In this document: positions 57,138 to 64,000 of the stretch, piece after piece | Numbering within the stretch: the stretch's first letter is position 1 | How the letters are laid out: every line of letters starts with the position of its first letter | Assembly (NCBI GenBank): GCA_010093485.1 | Contig: MU001499.1 | Coordinates: 558,001-622,000, forward strand | Origin: Karstenula rhodostoma CBS 690.94 | Taxonomy: Eukaryota > Ascomycota > Dothideomycetes > Pleosporales > Didymosphaeriaceae | Length of the DNA: 64,000 nt | Direction of reading: 5' to 3' | The notes under the pieces: generated by a model | The model's input: the letters and a program-made list of their open reading frames with translations, nothing else | Database searches by the model: none | Told to the model about the DNA's origin: nothing | Program-made: the position numbers and the translations under genes

Positions 57138-60100
57138 CTACCTCTTCTTACTCCCCCTTCCACCCCTCGCGCTCTTCTTCTTCCCCTTCGCCGCATTGCT
57201 CAAACCCCCTCCATCCCTTCCGCCAGCCATCATAACCCTGACTTTAGGAACCGACACCACGCTCACAACCTCCGGCTCCTTCCACCCCCGGATCAGCTCC
57301 ATCTCCCGCGGCCAAATCCTCTCCACATCCTTGCCGTACTTGTCCGTCGCCTTCGCATCCTTGCCCGCGTTGTCCCACTTGGACAGGATGTCTTTGACGG
57401 CTTTTCCGCGCTTGAGGGACCCGGGCTGCATCTTGGCTTTGTACTTGTAGGCTGAGAGGGCGGACCAAGGGGCGCAGACGGGGATCGCGGAAAGGAGGGT
57501 GTCGTCGGGTAGCGGGCGGCCGATGAAAGTGTCGAGGTTCGCGAGGTTCGCTACAAGCTGCTCGTCGTCGCCCTCTTCTTCTACGGGAGGAGCATCGCCG
57601 GAGTTTGCGGCGCGGCGCGCTTCTTCGGCTGCCTTACCCGTGGCTTGCGCGCGGAGGTGCTGCTCGCGGCGGCGCTGCTTGTTTGCTGCTGCTTCATCCT
57701 CCTTTTTGCGCTGTTCTTGGGCAACGGTCTCTGCGGCGCTGGGCCCGGACTGCGCGCCGAGGAGGCGGAGCGCGAGTTGCCGGTCTTCTTCGTCTTGGTC
57801 GGCGTATTTGGCAGCGAGCTTTTTGGCTTTTGCGCGTTTGCCGCGGGGGAGCGGGCCTTTCGAGGCTTTAGGAGCTTGCGACGTGGTTGTTGCTGGACCT
57901 TTGGGTGCGGAGGGTGGCTCATCGTCCGAAGCAGATGTGGCATCGCTGTCTGCGCCGGCGTCGGGGGTTGTGGACGGGTCGGAGGGTACTGATATGTCGT
58001 TGAGCGGTTGTCCCTTTCGAAGAAGCCTACGCTCTCTGGCTGAAAGATGGCGATGGCCTGACTTATCGGTCTTTTCGGAATCTGCAACTGAACCAGCATC
58101 TTCCTGCGATGCTTGCTTTGCAGCGCCGGTCTTTCGTGGCTGAGCAGTAGGTTTGGGTGGTTCTGTATCGTCTTCATGCTCAGAATTTGCCGCTTCGTTC
58201 ACTCTCTGTAGTGGGTTGGCATGGTTGACGGTTTCGTCCTCCGCATCGCTGTCGTCAGACTCTTCGAGCTTGGTATCGGGGAAGTCGTCTTCCGAGTCGG
58301 ACGCAGGCTTCGCATCTGGGAAATCCTCATCGCTATCGCTGTCTGCATCTTTACCATCATCCGCTGCTGTGGTGTCCTCCTTGTTTTCGATTGTAGGTAT
58401 GGCATCATTTACACGATGCTTTCGATGGCGGGTCTTGCTGTCCTCGCTGATCTCAAACATGACGGCTAGTCCGACCACCAACTGAGCTGGAGGGAGAAAT
58501 TCTTTCCGGCCGGTAATATTGAACATGCCTGTCGCAAGGAACTCTCCTCCATGGCCGGTTTTGCTGACCTGATCAGCCTTGACCCACCACGCAGACATAA
58601 CTGCCTTTGAGTCCCATGCCTCAGATGTGCAGACTGAAAGGTGCCCGGCTTGAGAAAGCGTTGATGGAGGTATTGGAGAATCGGGCGTGTTCGGGTTGTT
58701 CTTGATGACCATGGGCACAGCACCCTTTAGATCAGCATGAACATAGATGTCGCCTTTGCGTAAATATCTGCGATATATGATCTCATTTTGAGGGCCATCC
58801 TTGCCACCAAGCACAAGGTATCCGTCGGACGAGATGAAGTAGATGAACTTCTCGAACCACTGCTGCCTGCGCACGGGTCTGAGTACCTCTTTCTCTTGCT
58901 TGAGACCCTTCTTCAGGTCTTCAGCCACTTTACGCTCGTGAGCCTTCATTGCTCTCTCGGATGCTTCGACGGTACGGGCTTCCTTGCCCTTCGCGGACTT
59001 CTTCTGGTCAAAATATTCGCTGGAGTTTTTATACGCAGTCAGACTGAGGTCGACATCAATGGTCAGAGTTGACTGCGCTGGTGGCTGTGGTGCATTGGCC
59101 CTTTTCTTGTTCTCCAATGGCTCATCTTCATCAGAGGACTCCTCGACTTCGCTCGTTTCGTTGCCTTCGTCTTCCTGTTGCTCCCCTTCGCCTTCGGTAG
59201 CCTCTTCGAGGAGCAACGTAATGGTGTTCTCGTGTAATTTCAGAGGGATCTTGATAAGTTGTGCCACAGCGTTTCCTTGCTCCTGCTCCCGCTCGATCAA
59301 TCGCGCGATCTCGCCCCAGTCCATTCCCTGACCGATCAGCCCATTAACAGCAGCCATGGCCTCGTCTACCCTGTGAATGTTGGCAAGGATAGCCTCCGCC
59401 TTGCGAAAATTGAGATCTTGCGTTTGCTGTAAACCTCCAATGCGGCTTTCGTGCTCTTTGCGTGCTTGATCCAGCTTTTTCCGTGCGTGTAGTTCCCGCT
59501 CATGCAGCTTCGATTCTAGCTTCTGGCCTTCGATCGAGGAGAAAAATTCGTCTACGCATTTGTTGAATCCATCGAACGCTAGATATGTGTATTCCGATCC
59601 TTTGAATTGTTCGGGTTGAAAAGGATGAAAGTCATCGTATAAAACATTAGACTTGTTCGAAGCGTTTTCTTCTGCCGGGTCTTCATCTTTAGGAGCTGCG
59701 GGGTTGGGCTTCGCCAATATGTAGCCCTTGATCTGCTCCATCGATGTGATGTCCTCCGAGATCTTACGCGCTTGTTGTAGTACGCCTAGGAGCCCTTCTA
59801 GTAGTCCGTCGTCGGCCAGCACCTCTTCCGGTTTCAGCGAAGAATCAAAGCTGGCCATGTGCAACGCGTGGTCAACCAACAACGGAGGACACTCTGTTAT
59901 TGAGACCGCAAGCGCTTTCCTGAGCGCATCTTTCTGCGATTTCTTCGCTTTCTTGCCCGGAACTGCGGGCTGCTCCTTCTGCCGGTCTACAGCCTTCTGA
60001 AGAGCTTGTTGGACCCTCTCTTTCGTGAGTTCCGGAATGCCGCCGTAGTTCTGACGAAGCGAGAGGTTGTACTGCAGCCCAACCCTTAATTGTTCGTGTT

Positions 60101-60616
60101 CGGCGCCTTCCTCCACGTTGCGCAGCAGAGACAGGATCTTCAGGTCTCCGTCTGTGAGCACAATGTTTCCACCGGCGTAGAATTCGAAGTAGAGCCGGTA
60201 GAGCCCATCTGAAAACTGGAGCTCTATTATGCGGTCGGTGCCGACCTGCGAGATGGCAGTGACTCTTCGTGTCTTGAGGTATTTGCGCAGCTTCGCGACG
60301 AATGCGGACGGGGCAGACGCGGTGGTGCGGGCGTAAGACGTGAGGTGGCAGCGGAAGCCGGATTCGATGATCAGCTGCTCGCGATGGTCGGGCTTGTGGA
60401 ACTTGAAGAGGAATATGCGCTATTGTTGATCAGTATGAAAGGTGCAGAGAATCGTGAGCTTGGCTACCGAGGAAAGATCGTAGACATTGGTAACTCGCAG
60501 CGGGACAAGGGTGTTGGCAAGCTCGTGTGCAATGACCTGTAAATGTCAGCAGAGGCGTGAACAGCGAGTTTTGGACAATATACCTTGACGTCGAGTGACG
60601 AAAAGCGCTGCTTCAT
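57138..60616 (-). CDS. Rqc2/NEMF/Tae2 homologue (ribosome quality control)
   Basis: Three exons (60616..60584, 60536..60468, 60419..57138) join to 1127 residues. The N-terminal NFACT-N domain starts MKQRFSSLDVKVIAHELANT and continues RIFLFKFHKPDHREQLI. HhH and coiled-coil segments follow (ILANIHRVDEAM, EWGEIARLIEREQEQGN). The NFACT-R fold is at about residues 500-660 (WFEKFIYFISSDGYLVLGGK, IYRRYLRKGDIYVHADLKGA). The tail is a charged linker with many Asp/Ser/Glu, ending in a DUF3441 unit (GRPLPDDTLLSAIPVCAPW) and a Lys/Arg/Gly-rich terminus. The protein binds stalled 60S subunits and adds C-terminal Ala/Thr tails. Length is typical of the family. Confidence 0.95.
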
Positions 60617-61105
60617 GGTGTCGTGTGCAGAATGGGTTGCACGCGTGCTTTGGTGGGGTTGAGGTGGGATGGCGATGACGATGCGAACGCCGCTTTCTGC
60701 GTCGCGTAGGACTGAGCTAGCGGCAGTGAATCATAATTATTACTAGTATTACTAGTCCCTGGCACTTATGTCATTGCCCCAGGAACAAGCGCAAAATGTA
60801 GTCTCGGCTGGAAACGGGCATGCATGCACCCGCTCGTGAAGCGTGCAATTGGTCAGCTTTGGCTGCGACATGCGCCTGAACGACTGCCTCACGACATCAC
60901 CACTGACTGTCCTTGAAAGTCCTGTCTAAGTGGGAAAAGCAGATTCAACTGGCGAATGCAGCACTCGTAGATGCTGATGAAGTCGATCGATTCAAAGTAA
61001 CCACGCAAGCCGCCGTCCTAAGGCATGGGCTCCAAGCGCAATGCAACCACAGCTATGCCTTTTTGCCATTGTAACTCCTGCAACGCCAAACCGCTCATCG
61101 CATCC
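60617..61105. other. Intergenic region between two leftward genes
   Basis: Rqc2 promoter and coatomer zeta 3' flank; no gene seen. Confidence 0.5.
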
Positions 61106-61910
61106 TCACAAGCCTTGTCTTATCCGCTCTGCCAGCTGCCTCTTTCCAAACTCCCACGCGTTCAGGAAGCCTTGCTCTGAGAGGTCGAGGTTCTTCATCG
61201 AGGTCATGTCTTGCGCGGGTGGCCTACTGACGCGGGAAGCGACGGTTACGGGGTCGGTCTCCAGGATGATACCGTCGTCGACCAGTTCGTCGACGGCAAG
61301 AGACTGCGGGAGTTAGCTGTGGGTTCAGCGGTTCAGCCAATTAACAGGCCACATACCACGAGGTCGTAATTCTCGATCACGGTGCGCTTGTCAACCGAAT
61401 TTCTGGCCATGTCAGTGCGGATCCAGCCTCGTTGGCGCGGCACTTAGCACTTACTTGAGGAGGATGTTGAGCGAGTCTCGTAACGCGAGGACAACACTGC
61501 GCATGCGTTAGTACACTGCAACACAGTCGGCGTGGTCGCTTCCCCCTACCTGTACAGAAGCACCTCGTTCTCCTCTGGGCCGCCGACGACGTAGAGCATG
61601 ACGTCCGACTCCATCTTGAAGACGATGACCTTCTGGTCATAGAGGATGATGTCGGTGGTCTGCTTGGCCGTCTTCTCTGCGCGCCTGTCAGACCAGCTTC
61701 ACGAGTCCGGGCAGTCCTTCACACACCGAGCAGGCCCTTTTCGAACGACTTCTGGTCCTTGACCGTCTTGTAGGCTATCTGGCCGGGGTAGTCGGTCTGG
61801 CCCTGGGGCGGGTGCGGGTTCGAGTAGTACTTGGTGAGGATGCGCGAGCCATCGTCAATGGCGAGGATGAGGATGGCCGACACGCTGAACAGGGAGAGGG
61901 GTCGCGACAT
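61106..61910 (-). CDS. Coatomer subunit zeta (COPI)
   Basis: Five exons (61910..61727, 61676..61550, 61496..61455, 61402..61357, 61303..61106) join to 198 residues. A longin-like AP-small-chain fold: LFSVSAILILAIDDGSRILT, then KGLLEKTAKQTTDIILYDQK, FKMESDVMLYVVGGPEENE, SLNILLK, RTVIENYDLVSLAVDELVDD and GIILETDPVTVASRV. It pairs with coatomer gamma in the COPI coat for Golgi-to-ER retrieval. Two exons are very small (42 and 46 nt). Its COPI function fits the dilysine-type tail of the lectin encoded at 23.4-24.9 kb. Confidence 0.95.
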
Positions 61911-62101
61911 GGTGTGCTGTGTGGTTGGGGAGCTGGCGGTCGTCGCCGCGGGGGTTTTGGTGAGCGGACCAGGTGTCGTCTCCTCCGCGCTCGCCTAAGT
62001 CGCTGCCGCTGCTTGGCGCGTCTGGAAAAGTGTAGCTAGAATGCACGCATGCGCGCATGCTTCTCGCGACGACGCTCTGGTGAATCTTCGTCGATCCGCA
62101 C
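61911..62101. promoter_or_regulatory. Compact bidirectional promoter region
   Basis: Only 191 bp separate the divergent coatomer zeta (leftward) and PPR-like (rightward) start codons, so both promoters must overlap here. Confidence 0.6.
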
Positions 62102-64000
62102 ATGCCCGCGCTCTCCAAGGCCTCGCTGGCCTCGATCGTATGCCCCTCGGCCCCGTTCCTCGCCCCGCGCCTGCTCCGCACCTATGCGCCGCTCGCTGCC
62201 CTCCCGCTGCAGCCATGGGCCCTCCCCACGCCGAGTCGACGGTACATATCCGATGGGAAGCACCTGAAGATGGTGCAGCACAGGAAGGTACGATCCGATG
62301 CACTCGCTGCCCCAATCGCCCCCGCTGATCATGTGCAGCGGCAAGGACTGAAGCAGCAGATACTTCACGACCATGTCGCCTTGCTCCAGCAGTTCCGCAA
62401 GGCCAACACCAGCCACGACCTGCGTTCGCTGATGGACCTGTACCCTAGCATACTCTCGACGGGCGCCCTGACCCGCGACGACACCCGCCGCATTGCCCAG
62501 ACGCTGCACGCCTGCATGCGCAACCCGCAACTCCTCGGCGACACCAGAACACATCTGCTGTCCTTCCTCCAGCAGGTCATCAAGGACCTGCAGAAGGGAG
62601 CCCTGCCCGTGCATCCCATTGTCTACGTGCATATCCTGGGCATCTACAAAGAACGCAAAATGTTCGACGAGGGATACGCACTGTGGCAGTGGGTCGTTCA
62701 GCAGGACGACAATCATGTGAACCAAGCTGTCTACGGCGCCGCTATCGAGTTGATGGCGTATGGTAAGAAGCTTCGTCTGCCTGAGCTTGAGAACATCTAC
62801 CTTGACGCTCTCAAGCGCTTCCCGGGCACCTTCGCCGAGTACCACCTCTCCCCAGACGCCATCGTGCCCAACCGCGCCCAACCCACTGCTATCGCCAATT
62901 TGCCAGTCACGCTTCTGCAGGGCATTCTGACAGCCCGTATTCTGAACAACGATTGGAAGAAGTCGTACTTGGCTCTGGACACTGCCCTGCGCCTGTATCC
63001 CGGACAATTGCCTACACGCTTCTTCGAAGTCTTCATGGCCAGCAGGCAACTACGAGAAGCATACACTGTCTTCCTGGTTGCTTGTCGTGCGGGCGTTGTG
63101 CTAAAGCCCAGCCATGTTACTAGCGTGATGTCGAGAATCAAGGCAAGTATAGGTCGTTGTGATAGTCTGCGGGATCGGATCGTCCTCCTTCGCGCCATGG
63201 CTAATGCTTCGTACGCGTACCTGGAGGCTGGCGGCGCTATGGAACCAATACACGTGGGTCAGTTTCTCACATCCTTTGCCTCTTTACTTCCAGAGCCTGC
63301 ACCTGGAAGAGACTATCAAGGAGATATGGCATCGCTTCGTAATCGTATCATTATGAACGCCCACCAGACTTTATCGTCGCTTCTTCAGGCCGGGATGCCT
63401 CCTTCTCCGCAAATCTTCACTGCCCTCGTAACCCTCGCTGGAAGATTGCGGGTGCCGGATCTCCTGCGCGTCTCACTGCAGGACGCCGAGACTGCTCGGG
63501 TGGACTTAGGCGAAATTGGTGTTCGAATCGTGCTCGACTCAGCAGGCCGGGTCGGCGCGAAAGATCTCATTGAGGAATACTGGAAACGTATTGCGCACAA
63601 GTCAGCCTCGGATGGCAAACAGATCGGTTGGAAGGACTGGGCGTCTCTTGCCAGGGCATGCAAGAGAGCAAACCATCTTGATTATTTCCACGCACAGCTG
63701 CGGGAACAAGAACATGCCATTCCCGCATCATTGAAAGACTCGATAACGGCCGTACTCGAAGAGGAAGCACGCACCACCGAGCAAACAATCGACATTTCGC
63801 GCCCAGAGGTGTTCGAAAACGAGCTTGCCGGGCTCAACCAGCAAATCAAGAACATCGCGGCCGTCATCATGTCTGGTCAACGTTTGGACATTAAAAAAAC
63901 ACCATTCTACATGTTCCTTGATCCGGAAAGGCCACCTTTAGCTAAGCGAGAGCATATGCAGGAGATCTACGATGAGTACACCATAGATCCGCATCAGCCG
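62102..64000 (+). CDS. PPR/TPR-like mitochondrial protein (3' end outside window)
   Basis: A single open frame of 633 codons from ATG 62102 runs past the window end without a stop. The N-terminus is basic, Ala/Leu/Pro-rich and lacks acidic residues (FLAPRLLRTYAPLAALPLQP, then RRYISDGK), a good mitochondrial presequence. The rest is helical with pairs of amphipathic helices of about 35-residue periodicity (ALPVHPIVYVHILGIYKERK, MFDEGYALWQWVVQQDDNH, SSLLQAGMPPSPQIFTALVT), the pattern of fungal PPR-like factors for mitochondrial gene expression. The exact family member cannot be named; repeats are degenerate. Confidence 0.85.
   Translation, partial: MPALSKASLASIVCPSAPFLAPRLLRTYAPLAALPLQPWALPTPSRRYISDGKHLKMVQHRKVRSDALAAPIAPADHVQRQGLKQQILHDHVALLQQFRKANTSHDLRSLMDLYPSILSTGALTRDDTRRIAQTLHACMRNPQLLGDTRTHLLSFLQQVIKDLQKGALPVHPIVYVHILGIYKERKMFDEGYALWQWVVQQDDNHVNQAVYGAAIELMAYGKKLRLPELENIYLDALKRFPGTFAEYHLSPDAIVPNRAQPTAIANLPVTLLQGILTARILNNDWKKSYLALDTALRLYPGQLPTRFFEVFMASRQLREAYTVFLVACRAGVVLKPSHVTSVMSRIKASIGRCDSLRDRIVLLRAMANASYAYLEAGGAMEPIHVGQFLTSFASLLPEPAPGRDYQGDMASLRNRIIMNAHQTLSSLLQAGMPPSPQIFTALVTLAGRLRVPDLLRVSLQDAETARVDLGEIGVRIVLDSAGRVGAKDLIEEYWKRIAHKSASDGKQIGWKDWASLARACKRANHLDYFHAQLREQEHAIPASLKDSITAVLEEEARTTEQTIDISRPEVFENELAGLNQQIKNIAAVIMSGQRLDIKKTPFYMFLDPERPPLAKREHMQEIYDEYTIDPHQP

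Noticed and set aside
1..64000. CRISPR arrays, bacterial operons, viral or transposase genes
   Set aside because: None seen; the gene structure is uniformly that of a fungal nuclear genome.

Overview
The window is nuclear DNA of a filamentous ascomycete (Pezizomycotina, most likely Dothideomycetes). Genes carry short phase-consistent GT-AG introns of about 45-70 nt with CTAAC/CTGAC-like branch sites. The gene families also fit: Zn2Cys6 regulator, AA9 monooxygenase, VID27, F-box/LRR and SET proteins, with multi-exon orthologues of AP-1 beta, coatomer zeta, prohibitin and Rqc2. Spliced coordinates were built by hand, and each multi-exon model below was checked for frame closure. About 23 protein genes, one broken gene and one tRNA are supported. 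No virus, transposase, CRISPR array or bacterial operon was seen.

Layout. 1-7.8 kb: 3' part of a cullin-3-like gene, a UPC2-like Zn2Cys6 regulator, a small membrane protein and a secreted Asn/Ala/Gly-rich protein. 9.7-17.5 kb: a protein with an N-terminal CRIB-like motif, a frameshifted F-box gene, a SET protein, an EamA/DMT transporter and an AA9 LPMO. 17.9-27.7 kb: a large unknown protein, mitochondrial succinyl-CoA:3-ketoacid CoA transferase, an ERGIC-53/Emp47-type lectin, prohibitin-2 and a lineage-type hypothetical gene. 28.6-35.1 kb: a patatin-like phospholipase with abnormal introns, two unknown proteins and a CinA-like protein. 37-39.2 kb: a nine-exon amino-acid/GABA permease. 39.2-44.4 kb: a gene-poor interval with inverted repeats. 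44.4-64 kb: housekeeping genes (VID27, AP-1 beta, HIRIP3-like, trehalose-6-phosphate synthase, tRNA-Ser, Rqc2, coatomer zeta) and a PPR-like mitochondrial protein cut by the window end.

The genes do not form a metabolic cluster. Three loosely related themes recur: secretory/vesicle traffic (Emp47-type lectin, AP-1 beta, coatomer zeta), mitochondria (SCOT, prohibitin-2, PPR-like) and protein turnover (cullin, F-box relic, VID27, Rqc2).

The two strongest oddities are these. First, a roughly 25-bp palindromic repeat occurs four times, all in or beside the patatin gene and including both of its oversized introns. Second, the shorter, less conserved genes switch within the gene from C-rich (NNC codons) to G-rich (NNG codons) on the coding strand, which the housekeeping genes do not show.
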